Made by a program: the position numbers and the translations under genes. A stretch of 64,000 nucleotides of DNA from Stakelama sediminis (GTDB taxonomy: Bacteria > Pseudomonadota > Alphaproteobacteria > Sphingomonadales > Sphingomonadaceae), in the NCBI RefSeq assembly GCF_014199335.1, contig NZ_JACIJI010000001.1, forward strand, positions 62,001-126,000, in the 5' to 3' direction. Within the stretch, counting starts at the first letter, position 1, and each line of letters begins with the position of its first letter. Shown here piece by piece: positions 8,430-17,332 of this stretch. The notes beneath the pieces were generated by a model. The model did not search any database. It had not been told where the DNA came from and was given only the letters and a program-made list of their open reading frames with translations.

Positions 8430-9635
8430 TTAGAATTTCAGCGGTTCGGCCAGTTCGCGAACCTGCCATGGCAGGCCGTGATTGTTCAGCATGTCCATGA
8501 ACGGATCGGGGTCCATCTGCTCCATGTTGAACACGCCCTCCCCCTTCCAGGTGCCGTTCAGCATCAGCGCGGAGCCGATCATCGCGGGCACGCCGGTGGT
8601 GTAGCTGACCGCCTGATTACCGGTTTCGGCGAACGCTTCTTCATGGTCGCAGACGTTATAGATGCGCACGGTCTTTGCCTGCCCGTCCTTCTCGCCGGTC
8701 GCGATATTGCCGATATTGGTCTTGCCCTTGGTCGTCTGCCCCAGATCGCTGGGTTCGGGCAGTACCGCCTTCAGGAACTGAAGCGGAATGACCTCATGCC
8801 CTTCATACATCACCGGCTCGATCGAGGTCATGCCGACATTCTGCAACACGTCGAGATAGCGCAGATACTGGTCGCCAAAGGTCATCCAGAAACGGATGCG
8901 CTTCAGTTCGGGCAGGTGGGTGGCCAGGCTTTCCAGTTCCTCATGATACATGAGGTACATGTTCTTGGTGCCGACCTCTTCGAAATTATAGACCTGCCGC
9001 GTGGAGAGCGCAGGCGTCTCAATCCACTTGCCTTCCTCATAATGCCGTGCGGCGGCAGTGATTTCGCGGATGTTGATTTCGGGATTGAAGTTGGTAGCGA
9101 AATGCTGGCCGTGATCGCCACCGTTGCAATCGAGAATGTCGAGCGTGTCGATCCGGTCGAGATAATGCTTCTTCAGATACATGGTGAAAACGCTGGTCAC
9201 GCCGGGATCGAACCCGGAACCGAGCAGCGCCATCAGACCCGCCTGTTTGAACCGCTCCTGATATTCCCATTGCCATTTATATTCGAACTTGGCTTCGTCG
9301 CGCGGTTCGTAATTGGCGGTGTCGAGATAGTTGGCACCCGCCTTCAGACAGGCGTCCATGATCGGCAGGTCCTGATAGGGCAGCGCCAGATTGACGACGA
9401 GGTCTGGCTTCACTGTGTCGATCAGCGCGGCGGTGGCGTCGACATTGTCGGCATCGACCTGCGCGGTTTCGATGGTCGCGCCGAAACGCTCCTGCACCGA
9501 CTTCGCGATTGCCTCACATTTGAATTCGCGGCGGCTGGCAAGCGTGATCTTGCCGAACAGGTCGGGATTTTTCGCCATCTTGTGCACCGCAACGCTGGAA
9601 ACGCCACCGGCTCCAATTACGAGAACATCCTTCAC
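8430..9635 (-). CDS. Carboxynorspermidine/carboxyspermidine dehydrogenase (saccharopine dehydrogenase family)
   Basis: A 401-residue NAD(P)H-dependent enzyme that reductively condenses aspartate semialdehyde with a diamine. The N-terminal Rossmann motif is VLVIGAGGVSSVAVHK, and the rest has the saccharopine-dehydrogenase layout, including GSGFDPGVTSVF. I chose GTG at 9635, with GGAGGT about 7 nt upstream, over the TTG 15 nt further out. It forms an operon with nspC and belongs with the opposite-strand decarboxylase as an alternative, S-adenosylmethionine-independent polyamine route. Confidence 0.9.
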   Translation of the reverse strand: MKDVLVIGAGGVSSVAVHKMAKNPDLFGKITLASRREFKCEAIAKSVQERFGATIETAQVDADNVDATAALIDTVKPDLVVNLALPYQDLPIMDACLKAGANYLDTANYEPRDEAKFEYKWQWEYQERFKQAGLMALLGSGFDPGVTSVFTMYLKKHYLDRIDTLDILDCNGGDHGQHFATNFNPEINIREITAAARHYEEGKWIETPALSTRQVYNFEEVGTKNMYLMYHEELESLATHLPELKRIRFWMTFGDQYLRYLDVLQNVGMTSIEPVMYEGHEVIPLQFLKAVLPEPSDLGQTTKGKTNIGNIATGEKDGQAKTVRIYNVCDHEEAFAETGNQAVSYTTGVPAMIGSALMLNGTWKGEGVFNMEQMDPDPFMDMLNNHGLPWQVRELAEPLKF

Positions 9636-9717
9636 GCGCCTGACCTCCAATTCAAATCTCTGAAACGAGGTCGCACATAGCGATGGCGTACGCGGATTGG
9701 AAGGCGCAGGCTGCGCG

Positions 9718-11604
9718 TCAGGCGAACAGGCGTCGGGCCGAACGATCGAGCATCAGAAGCTGCCACAGCGTGCGCCCATGATCGGCCATGCCAATGCGAT
9801 GTTCATTGGCCAGCGCCTCGATCGCTTTGCGGTCAAACCACGCGCTGAGCATCGGCGACCGGGCAAGCGCTGCCGCTTCATCTGCCAGCGGCTTGCGAAA
9901 CCATGCGCTGACCGGCGTTACGAACCCCATTTTCGGGCGATAGAGGATGTTGTTGGGCAGCCACGGTTCCATCGCCTTTTTCATCAGCCATTTGCCCTCA
10001 CCGCGATGCAGGCGCATCGACACCGGCAGCGTCGCGGCAAATTCGATCAGGCGATGGTCGAGCAACGGCTCGCGCGCCTCCAGGCTGACCGCCATGCTGG
10101 TACGGTCGATCTTGGTCAGGATATCGCCGGGCAACCAGTGCTGAAAATCGGCATATTGCGCCCGGTCGAGCGGATCGCGCGCGGGCGCGTTCTGCATTGT
10201 CTTCACATAGCGTGCTTCGGCACGATGCCCTGCCAGCCGGGTGCGCATGGCGTCGGTGTAGAGCCGATGGCGCAGCGCAGGCGACGTGACCCCGACGGAG
10301 CGCGCATAGGCTTCCGCCCCATCCTCGGCGAGCGCCAGCAGCGTCGTCTTGGCGCGCAACGGACGCGGTGCCCAGTCGGCTTTCGGATAGAGGTTGCCCA
10401 TCGTTCCGAACATGGTGCGCCGCATCCCGTCGGGCAGCAATCCGCGCACCCGTTCCTCGGCGGCTTGAAACTTGTAGCGCCGATATCCGGCCAGCGCCTC
10501 GTCCGCGCCATCGCCGGACAACGCCACCGTCACCGACTGGCGGGCGAGCGCGCAGACCTGATAGGTGGCAAGCGCGGAGGCATCGGCAAAGGGTTCGTCG
10601 AACGCATCGACCAGCGTGTCGATCAGCGCAAAGTCATCGGCGGCGACGGTCGCGGTGCGATGGTTGGTGGCGAAGCGTTCGGCGATTTGCTGCGCATAGG
10701 CGGTTTCGTCATGGCTGGCGACGTCGAAGCCGATGGTGCAGGTTTCGACCGGTTGCCGACTGGTTTCGGCCATCAGCGCGACCACCGCCGAACTGTCCAC
10801 CCCGCCCGACAGGAACGCGCCCAGCGGCACATCGGAAACCATGCGCGATCGCACGCCCGCGCGCAGATGCTCGGTCAGTTCGGCCTGAAGATCCTTTACC
10901 GACCCCTTGGCGCGCTTCGAAAAATCCAGATCCCACCAGCGCACCGGTTCGGGCACCGGACGCCCGCGCTTGAGCCACAGGAAATGCCCGGCGGGCAGCT
11001 TGCGCACGCCCTTCAGCATCGAGGCATCGTCGGGGATATAGCCAAGCCCCATAAAATCCTCGACCGCGCGAACATCGGCCTCCCGCCGCAACAGCGGATG
11101 GGCGAGCAGCCCTTTCAGCTCGGAGGCAAAAGCGACCGCGCCATCCGACAATTCGGCATAGAGCAGCGGCTTCACCCCCATCCGGTCGCGGGCGAGAAAC
11201 AGGCTGCGCTCCTTCGCATCGTACAGCGCGAAGGCGAACATGCCGTTCAGCCGGGACAGCAGATCCGGTCCCCATGCCCGCCAGCCATGGAGCAGCACCT
11301 CGGTATCGCTATGGCTGACGAAACGCGCGCCCTTTTGCTCCAGCTCAGTGCGGATGTCGGCGAAGTTGTAGATTTCGCCGTTGAAGCTGACGACAAGCGA
11401 TTCGTCGGGCATCGCCATCGGCTGCGCGCCACCGGCCAGATCGATGATCGACAGACGGCGATGGCCCAGCCCGACGCCCGGCACGGTCCACAGTCCCGAT
11501 CCGTCCGGCCCGCGATGCGCAAGCGCCTGAGTCATTGCGGTGATGCGACCGGGTTCGATGGGTTTGGGTGTGGCGGGATAATATAAACCGGCAATGCCGC
11601 ACAT
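9718..11604 (-). CDS. XrtA-associated asparagine-synthase-like amidotransferase
   Basis: A 628-residue class II glutamine amidotransferase fused to an asparagine-synthetase-type ATP pyrophosphatase domain. Cys2 after Met is the glutaminase nucleophile; the N-terminal domain runs to about residue 210, and the synthetase P-loop SGGVDS is at 266-271. In exosortase A loci this family is thought to amidate a sugar or carrier component of the exopolysaccharide; the true acceptor is unknown. The ATG shares one base with the exosortase stop (TGATG). It is the last gene of the minus-strand run. Confidence 0.92.
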   Translation of the reverse strand: MCGIAGLYYPATPKPIEPGRITAMTQALAHRGPDGSGLWTVPGVGLGHRRLSIIDLAGGAQPMAMPDESLVVSFNGEIYNFADIRTELEQKGARFVSHSDTEVLLHGWRAWGPDLLSRLNGMFAFALYDAKERSLFLARDRMGVKPLLYAELSDGAVAFASELKGLLAHPLLRREADVRAVEDFMGLGYIPDDASMLKGVRKLPAGHFLWLKRGRPVPEPVRWWDLDFSKRAKGSVKDLQAELTEHLRAGVRSRMVSDVPLGAFLSGGVDSSAVVALMAETSRQPVETCTIGFDVASHDETAYAQQIAERFATNHRTATVAADDFALIDTLVDAFDEPFADASALATYQVCALARQSVTVALSGDGADEALAGYRRYKFQAAEERVRGLLPDGMRRTMFGTMGNLYPKADWAPRPLRAKTTLLALAEDGAEAYARSVGVTSPALRHRLYTDAMRTRLAGHRAEARYVKTMQNAPARDPLDRAQYADFQHWLPGDILTKIDRTSMAVSLEAREPLLDHRLIEFAATLPVSMRLHRGEGKWLMKKAMEPWLPNNILYRPKMGFVTPVSAWFRKPLADEAAALARSPMLSAWFDRKAIEALANEHRIGMADHGRTLWQLLMLDRSARRLFA

Positions 11605-13145
11605 CAGTCATTCGCTCCCGCCATCCGGTCGGCAAGCCGGTCGAGCGGACCGAGCACCTTTACGAACCGCGCCATATCGGCGCGGGTATTCCGGCCCTTT
11701 TCCTCCTGCGCTGACACGAGGATTGCGACCGCGCGCTGGCGCCCGCCCAGCAGCTTTGCCTTTAACGTGGCCAACTTCACCGTGCGCGGGTCGGAGGTCA
11801 AGACATTGCCGACGCGAAACCACGTCGCAACCTGTCGATAGACCGGGCCGGGCCAGGTCATGCGCATGACGCTGCCGCCGTCGAGATCGGGTTCGTCTTC
11901 CACCCGCACCCATTTGCCGTTTTCACGGATCGGGCCGATGCCGAAGCCGACCACCTCTTTCCCGTCACGCTGGCTGTCATAGAGCGCCACCGCCAGTTCG
12001 ACCCTTGCCCCCGATGCGTCCTGATAACGGCCGATGACGAAATGATCGGCGTTGGGATAGTTGGGCACCCAGGGCGCCTGTTGCGGCATGGCGACGCGGT
12101 GCCAGCCGGGCACGTCCGGCATCGTGACGTGTGCGGGCAATGTGTCGTGGCGATGGGCGATGGCGCTGCTCCACGCGACGAACAGCACCGCTACGCCCAG
12201 CACCAGACCCGATGCGGTGGCAAGGTCGAGGCGAAAACGGGCAGGCGGCGGAAAGTCTGCGGGATCGAACCAGCGCGCATCGGGATCGCGGTCGAACCAG
12301 CGCCAGCCGATCGCCAGCACCGCCGCCATCACCAGTGCGAAGAAAAGCCAGCCATAAACGATATGATCGAACCCTGTCGCCGCCGCGACCGAGGTCAGGT
12401 GCGCGGCATAGATGGTGCCGAAAGCACGCAGTCCGTTGGCGAATACCGGCACGATCAGCGCGGCGATCAGGAAGACCGCGCGTCGTCGCCGGGACACGTA
12501 GCAGACATTGGCGACCAGCGTGCCGAACGCCATCATCGCAATGACGAACTTCGCGCCTGAACACGCCTCCGCCACTTCGAAATAGCCGTTGGGAATGGTG
12601 ATCAGGACGCCGTCCACTCCGGCGGGTACGCCGACCGCATGGAGCAGGCTCATCACCATCTTCACCGTGACGACCTGCAACGCCGGTTCCATCCCGTCGC
12701 CAAAGGGCACGAGGAACAGCATATAGGCGATGGGGAACAGCAGCGCGCGCGAGATATGCGGGCCGAGCAGCGTCACCACCGACCCTTGCAGCATCAGGAC
12801 AAGGCCGAGATGACGGAACAGCGACACGCCCGCAGCCGAGCCCATCAGCCAGGTGAAGCCGCCGGCTGCGACCAGCGCCAGACCCGGCCACCAGGACGTC
12901 GGAACAAGCTGCGCCAGTTCGGTACGCCGCTGCCACACCAGCCAGCCGACGACCGGCAGGATGAACAGGCAATGGCCGAAGGTGGTCGAGTTCCAGTAGA
13001 TATAGGCCATGTCGCCCACCGTGCGGTGGAACAGCGCCAGCAGCGCCAGCCATACCGCGCCCAGCATGGCACCATGCCCCTGCCAGCGGGCATCGAACCC
13101 GCCGCGCGTCCGGGCGAATGCCGTTTTCGACCAGACCATCGTCAT
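11604..13145 (-). CDS. xrtA: Exosortase A fused to an EpsI domain
   Basis: A 513-residue polytopic inner-membrane cysteine transpeptidase, the sorting enzyme for PEP-CTERM proteins. The catalytic triad is visible as C195 (EACSGAKF), R240 (NGLRAFG) and H261 (HIVYGW), within about eight hydrophobic segments in residues 1-325. After about residue 330 a periplasmic EpsI domain follows (PGWHRVAMPQQ... to the C-terminus), a fusion common in this group. It overlaps both neighbours (ATGA upstream, TGATG downstream). No PEP-CTERM substrate gene is visible in the window. Confidence 0.95.
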   Translation of the reverse strand: MTMVWSKTAFARTRGGFDARWQGHGAMLGAVWLALLALFHRTVGDMAYIYWNSTTFGHCLFILPVVGWLVWQRRTELAQLVPTSWWPGLALVAAGGFTWLMGSAAGVSLFRHLGLVLMLQGSVVTLLGPHISRALLFPIAYMLFLVPFGDGMEPALQVVTVKMVMSLLHAVGVPAGVDGVLITIPNGYFEVAEACSGAKFVIAMMAFGTLVANVCYVSRRRRAVFLIAALIVPVFANGLRAFGTIYAAHLTSVAAATGFDHIVYGWLFFALVMAAVLAIGWRWFDRDPDARWFDPADFPPPARFRLDLATASGLVLGVAVLFVAWSSAIAHRHDTLPAHVTMPDVPGWHRVAMPQQAPWVPNYPNADHFVIGRYQDASGARVELAVALYDSQRDGKEVVGFGIGPIRENGKWVRVEDEPDLDGGSVMRMTWPGPVYRQVATWFRVGNVLTSDPRTVKLATLKAKLLGGRQRAVAILVSAQEEKGRNTRADMARFVKVLGPLDRLADRMAGAND

Positions 13146-14344
13146 TCGGCAGCCCTTTGCAGTTCGGGATGGGAACCGAGCAGCGCGTCCAGCGCCGCCA
13201 GCCGTGCCGCCCAGCCATAGCGGGAGACGACGCGCGCCCGCGCCGCCTGTCCCAGCGCCATGCTTCGGTCGGCATTGGTCAGCAGTTCGTTTACCGCAGC
13301 AGCGAAGTCTGCTTCGTCGCGTCCCACCAAAATCGTCTCGGCGTGGTCGATCCCTTCGGCGGCCGCGGCGCTGGCGACAACCGGACGAGCCATCGCCATC
13401 GCCTCCAGCACCTTGTTCTGGATACCGCGCGCAAGCTTCAACGGCGCCACCGCGACAGACGCAGCTGCAAGCCAGGTACGCACATCGGGCACTTCGCCGG
13501 TGACGATCACCTCCGGTCGTGCTGCCAATGCACGAATGGCGGCATCGGGATTACGCCCGACGATTGCAAAGCGCGCCTGCGGATGCCGCGAGCGAATTTT
13601 AGGCAGGATGGCGTCGGCGAACCACAGACAGCCCTCGACATTGGGGCGATAGTCCATCTGGCCGGTAAAGACGAGCAGCGGCCCCGCCTCCCCGACCGGC
13701 GTGACAGTCGCGGGATCGTAGAAGTCGGTATCGATACCGTTTTCGACCGCGATGATACGTGATGCCCCGGTCAGGCGACGGAACAACGCCGCTTCAGCCT
13801 CGCTGACAAACAGGCTGGCATCCGCACGACCCGCGACATCCTGCTCGAACGCCTGAAGCAGATGCGCCTCGCGCCGGTTCACCCATGCCGAGGGTCCGGA
13901 CGCGCTTTCGGCATAGGCCGCGAATTTCTGCGAATCCATATCAACGAAATCCATCACCACCTGCGCGCGGTGATCGGACGGCAGATACTGCGCCATCTGC
14001 CCGGAATAGACATAGAGGGTGTCGATGGTTTCGCGCGTCAAAACGGTCTTCACCGCATTGGACAGCCGACTATCGGCAAAGGCTTCGACCGAAGCGGGTC
14101 TACCGGTGAAAACCGACTGGATTCCGGCCATCACTTTCGATTTGCGGCGCGGCACGATGATGATCGACGCAAGATCGGACGCGCGTGCGCGAGCGGTTTC
14201 CGCCTCCGCCGCGTCATCAGCAAAGGCAACCAGATGCACCCGCGCTCTCGCCGTCAGATGCCGCAGAATGTGAAAAGCGCGGATGCGGTCGCCGCGATCG
14301 GGCGGAAACGGCGCGCGATGCGCCAGGAACAGGATGTCGCCCAT
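13142..14344 (-). CDS. XrtA-associated group 1 glycosyltransferase
   Basis: A 400-residue GT-B sugar transferase of the PEP-CTERM/EpsH1-associated type. The N-terminal acceptor domain starts MGDILFLAHRAPFPPDRGD, and the C-terminal nucleotide-sugar domain contains VFTGQMDYRPNVEG and the donor loop LKLARGIQNKVLEAMAMARP. It should add a sugar to the lipid-linked exopolysaccharide precursor at the cytoplasmic membrane face. A long upstream open frame exists, but the ATG at 14344 overlaps the previous stop (TAATG) and starts at the conserved region. Confidence 0.92.
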   Translation of the reverse strand: MGDILFLAHRAPFPPDRGDRIRAFHILRHLTARARVHLVAFADDAAEAETARARASDLASIIIVPRRKSKVMAGIQSVFTGRPASVEAFADSRLSNAVKTVLTRETIDTLYVYSGQMAQYLPSDHRAQVVMDFVDMDSQKFAAYAESASGPSAWVNRREAHLLQAFEQDVAGRADASLFVSEAEAALFRRLTGASRIIAVENGIDTDFYDPATVTPVGEAGPLLVFTGQMDYRPNVEGCLWFADAILPKIRSRHPQARFAIVGRNPDAAIRALAARPEVIVTGEVPDVRTWLAAASVAVAPLKLARGIQNKVLEAMAMARPVVASAAAAEGIDHAETILVGRDEADFAAAVNELLTNADRSMALGQAARARVVSRYGWAARLAALDALLGSHPELQRAAE

Positions 14345-15411
14345 TATCCCAGTCCGCGCGCGATAACGGGTCCGGCGCGATTGGCGATCCATAGCGGCAG
14401 TTTCTGCCAGAGCGCGACCTGAAGCCGGTATTTGGGATTGAGGGGGTTGATTTCGCGCGGTGCCTTGCCGTCCGCCGCGCGCTTGAAATAGCGGCGCTGC
14501 TCCGGTTCGAATCCCCAGTTCTTCTTGAACGCCGCCGGGCCGGTTCCTGCCTTGGAACGCCCGAAATCGAACCGCGTACATCCCCGTTCGCGGGCGTGGA
14601 GCATCAGCGCATAATACATCCGGTCATTGGCGCGCAGTCCCCGTGCGGCATGCGTTCCACCACCCCAATAGGGATAGACGCAACCCCGCCAGTAAAGGCT
14701 CAGCACCGCCGCGACAGGCGTTTCACCATGCCGCACCAGCAGGATATCGGCATCCTTGCCGAACCCATCCAGCACCGCGTCGAACAGGCGTTTGGGAAAT
14801 ACCGGCGTGCCCAGATTGCGCACCGATTCCGCATAAACGCGATAGTGCGCGGCGCGATGTCCGGCGTCACGCCCGGTGGTGACGGTCAGCTCGTTCTTCA
14901 GCGCCTTGCGCACCTCCGCACGCTGTTTGCGCGGAATTGCTTTCAGCTCCGCCTCGTCATCGCCTGCCAGATCGCGCGCAAAGCCGACATAGGTGGTGTC
15001 GTCCACCGACCAGCCCTCGCCCGGTGCCATGCCGCCGCGCAATTCGGCGGTGGGGCAATTCAGCGCCTGCGCCAGTTCCCACATCGCCGCGGCGAGCTGT
15101 TCGGCAACCGCTTCGTCATCGGCAAGCACCCCGCCATCGACGCCGAACCCGCTCGACACCAGCGCGCGGCCGAACAGCATCGAGCGCACTTCCGTCAGCG
15201 GCACCATGCCGACAATGCTCCCGCCGCGTTTGGCGATCAGGCAGTGTGCCCGCTGCCCGCTGCCCTTCGCGACCGCTGTCAACCAGCGCGGCAGATGGAA
15301 CGGCGTTGCGTCTGCATACCCCTCGACATAGGCGGTGATCCGTGCCGCTTCCGTGGAATCTGACAGATCGGCGGTCAGGATCGCGATCGGCAGGCGGCTG
15401 GGTGCATTCAC
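14344..15411 (-). CDS. XrtA-associated FemAB-like acyltransferase
   Basis: A 355-residue protein with duplicated GNAT-like FemAB folds, as in peptidoglycan-bridge and FemAB-like transferases. Motifs include YWRGCVYPYWGGG and FDFGRSKAGTGPAAFKKNWG near the C-terminus, typical of the PEP-CTERM-associated subfamily. I chose GTG at 15411 because it overlaps the deacetylase stop as GTGA. Its substrate is unknown; aminoacylation of the polysaccharide is a guess from the fold. Confidence 0.88.
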   Translation of the reverse strand: MNAPSRLPIAILTADLSDSTEAARITAYVEGYADATPFHLPRWLTAVAKGSGQRAHCLIAKRGGSIVGMVPLTEVRSMLFGRALVSSGFGVDGGVLADDEAVAEQLAAAMWELAQALNCPTAELRGGMAPGEGWSVDDTTYVGFARDLAGDDEAELKAIPRKQRAEVRKALKNELTVTTGRDAGHRAAHYRVYAESVRNLGTPVFPKRLFDAVLDGFGKDADILLVRHGETPVAAVLSLYWRGCVYPYWGGGTHAARGLRANDRMYYALMLHARERGCTRFDFGRSKAGTGPAAFKKNWGFEPEQRRYFKRAADGKAPREINPLNPKYRLQVALWQKLPLWIANRAGPVIARGLG

Positions 15412-16247
15412 TGCATCCGCTCCGCTTCGCGTGCGGCAACCGCATCGACGCGACCCCAGTAATGGCGACGCATCAGCGTGCGCAGCTTGCCCGCCATCGC
15501 CGGAATCCGGCTGTAATGGCGCAGACGCGATTTCAGCGGCGCATGGACCACACGCGGCTGCGCTGCGTCGATTTCCCAGGGATGGAAATAGAAGATGGCA
15601 GGGCGGTCCTGTCCGTTCACCTGCTTCACCGCCCAATGGGTGAGCGCGCCGGGGAACAGGCGAAAAAAGCCACCGCCGGTCGCCAGCTTGCGTCCTGCAA
15701 CTTCCGCCACGGTCACCGGCAGTTCGATCAGCGGCGCACCGGCAACCGGGCGAAAGGCGAAGCGCGATGCCTCCGGCCAGCCATAATGGTCGTGCTTCAC
15801 CGGAGCGACGCTGGAGGAATAGGCATAACCCTCCTCCGCCAGAATTTCGTGCGCCCAGGGCGTGCGCTTGTCGATGGAGAAGCTGGGCGCGCGATAACCG
15901 GTAACGGCGGTACCGCTGGCATCCTCCAGCACCTTGCGTGCTCTGGCAATGTCAGCGCGAAACTGTTCCGGCGTCATCGTAAACACGCGGGCATGGTCCC
16001 AGCCGTGGCTCGCCACTTCATGCCCTGCATCGGCGATGCGCCGCATCAGCGCGGGATAGCGCTCGGCTACCCAGCCCAGCGTGAAGAAGGTCGCCTTGAC
16101 GCCCGCGTCGTCGAACAGCGACAGCACCGCGTCGCTATTCGCTTCGACACGATGTTCGAGGCCATCCCAGCCGTTCCTGTCGATCACGGTCTCGAACGCG
16201 CCGACCTGAAACCAGTCCTCAATATCGACGGACATGGCGTTCTGCAT
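15408..16247 (-). CDS. XrtA-associated polysaccharide deacetylase
   Basis: A 279-residue NodB-homology (CE4-type) metal-dependent deacetylase. The first catalytic motif is the variant SVDIEDW (D8, D11) and the metal histidines are H81 and H85 in SHGWDH. RAPSFS and FYFHPWEID are the later conserved motifs. It probably trims N-acetyl groups of the nascent exopolysaccharide. No signal peptide is evident. It is followed by the FemAB gene with a GTGA overlap. Confidence 0.92.
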   Translation of the reverse strand: MQNAMSVDIEDWFQVGAFETVIDRNGWDGLEHRVEANSDAVLSLFDDAGVKATFFTLGWVAERYPALMRRIADAGHEVASHGWDHARVFTMTPEQFRADIARARKVLEDASGTAVTGYRAPSFSIDKRTPWAHEILAEEGYAYSSSVAPVKHDHYGWPEASRFAFRPVAGAPLIELPVTVAEVAGRKLATGGGFFRLFPGALTHWAVKQVNGQDRPAIFYFHPWEIDAAQPRVVHAPLKSRLRHYSRIPAMAGKLRTLMRRHYWGRVDAVAAREAERMQ

Positions 16248-16261
16248 GGGCCGTTCCCCCT

Positions 16262-17302
16262 TCAGCCCGCATCCCTGAGCATGGACAGATCGGGCTGCGC
16301 GGCATCGCCCTCGACCCAGTCGACCAGCAGTGTCAGCACACGGCGCAGCGCCTTGTCCTGTTCATCCAGACGCGCGGCCATGTCGGCAAGCTGGCGCTCG
16401 ACGTCCTCGGGCAGCTTCGCCTCACCCTGTCCGGAATCGCTACGCATCGACATCGGCATCGGCTGCGTTGGTTCTTCGGCACGGTCGGGCATGTCGCTGT
16501 CAAAATCGGCGGTGACGTGCATCACGTCCTCGCCGGTAAAGGTCTGAATTTCCTCCAGCGCACCGAACAGCATCAACCGGCTGGCAAGCTGGTTGACCCG
16601 GCGCGGAATGCCGCCCGACCAGCGATACATCGCCTCCAGCGCATCGGCGGAGAAATCGGGATTGCCCTGCCAGCCGACCACCGTCAGACGATGGGCGAGA
16701 TAGGCCTCCAGCTCATGCTCATCCATGGGTTCGAGATGATGGATGGCGATCACCCGCTGGCGAAGCTGTTCCAGCCGGTCGCCCCCATGCAGCGCGGCGC
16801 GGAACTCCGGCTGGCCGAGCAGGAAAATCTGCAACAGCGCATGACCGCCAAGCTGAAAGTTGGAGAGCATCCGCAACTCCTCCAGCGAGGAAGCGGGCAG
16901 CGACTGCGCCTCATCGACGATCAGCAATGTGCGCCGTCCGGTCCGCGCGACGCCGTGCAGTCCGCGTTCAATCGCGGCAAGCTGCTGCGCCTTGGCAAGC
17001 CCCGACGTATCGACGCCCAGCCCCGCCGCGATCATGTGCAGCAGATCCTGTGTCTCAATCTGCGTCGTGACGATGCGGATGACGTTCAGCTGTTCGGGGT
17101 CGATCTGTTCCATCAGATGCCCGACCAGCGTCGTCTTGCCGGTGCCGGGATCGCCGGTAATGACGATAAAGCCTTCGCCCTGGCTCAACCCATAGCCCAG
17201 ATACGCCATCGCCTTTTTATGGCTGGTGGTATCGAACCAGAACTTCGCGTCCGGCGTGAGCTGAAAGGGTCTGCCCGTCAGTCCGTAATATTCGTCGTAC
17301 AT
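16262..17302 (-). CDS. XrtA-associated AAA ATPase (ExeA/GspA-like)
   Basis: A 346-residue P-loop ATPase with Walker A GDPGTGKT (50-57) and Walker B TLLIVDEAQ (125-133). It starts MYDEYYGLTGRPFQLTPD, the hallmark of PEP-CTERM-locus ATPases related to ExeA. The C-terminal 70 residues are acidic and coiled-coil-like. I chose the ATG at 17302, with GAGG 8 nt upstream; an ATG at 17308 and a GTG at 17311 are alternatives. A regulatory or assembly role in export is assumed from conservation of the locus only. Confidence 0.9.
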   Translation of the reverse strand: MYDEYYGLTGRPFQLTPDAKFWFDTTSHKKAMAYLGYGLSQGEGFIVITGDPGTGKTTLVGHLMEQIDPEQLNVIRIVTTQIETQDLLHMIAAGLGVDTSGLAKAQQLAAIERGLHGVARTGRRTLLIVDEAQSLPASSLEELRMLSNFQLGGHALLQIFLLGQPEFRAALHGGDRLEQLRQRVIAIHHLEPMDEHELEAYLAHRLTVVGWQGNPDFSADALEAMYRWSGGIPRRVNQLASRLMLFGALEEIQTFTGEDVMHVTADFDSDMPDRAEEPTQPMPMSMRSDSGQGEAKLPEDVERQLADMAARLDEQDKALRRVLTLLVDWVEGDAAQPDLSMLRDAG

Positions 17303-17332
17303 CGTCATCACCTCGTCGGGGTGTTCCCCGTC

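Noticed and set aside
9697..11586. A 629-codon plus-strand frame opposite the amidotransferase gene
   Set aside because: Shadow frame; the minus strand carries an intact class II amidotransferase with Cys2 and SGGVDS.
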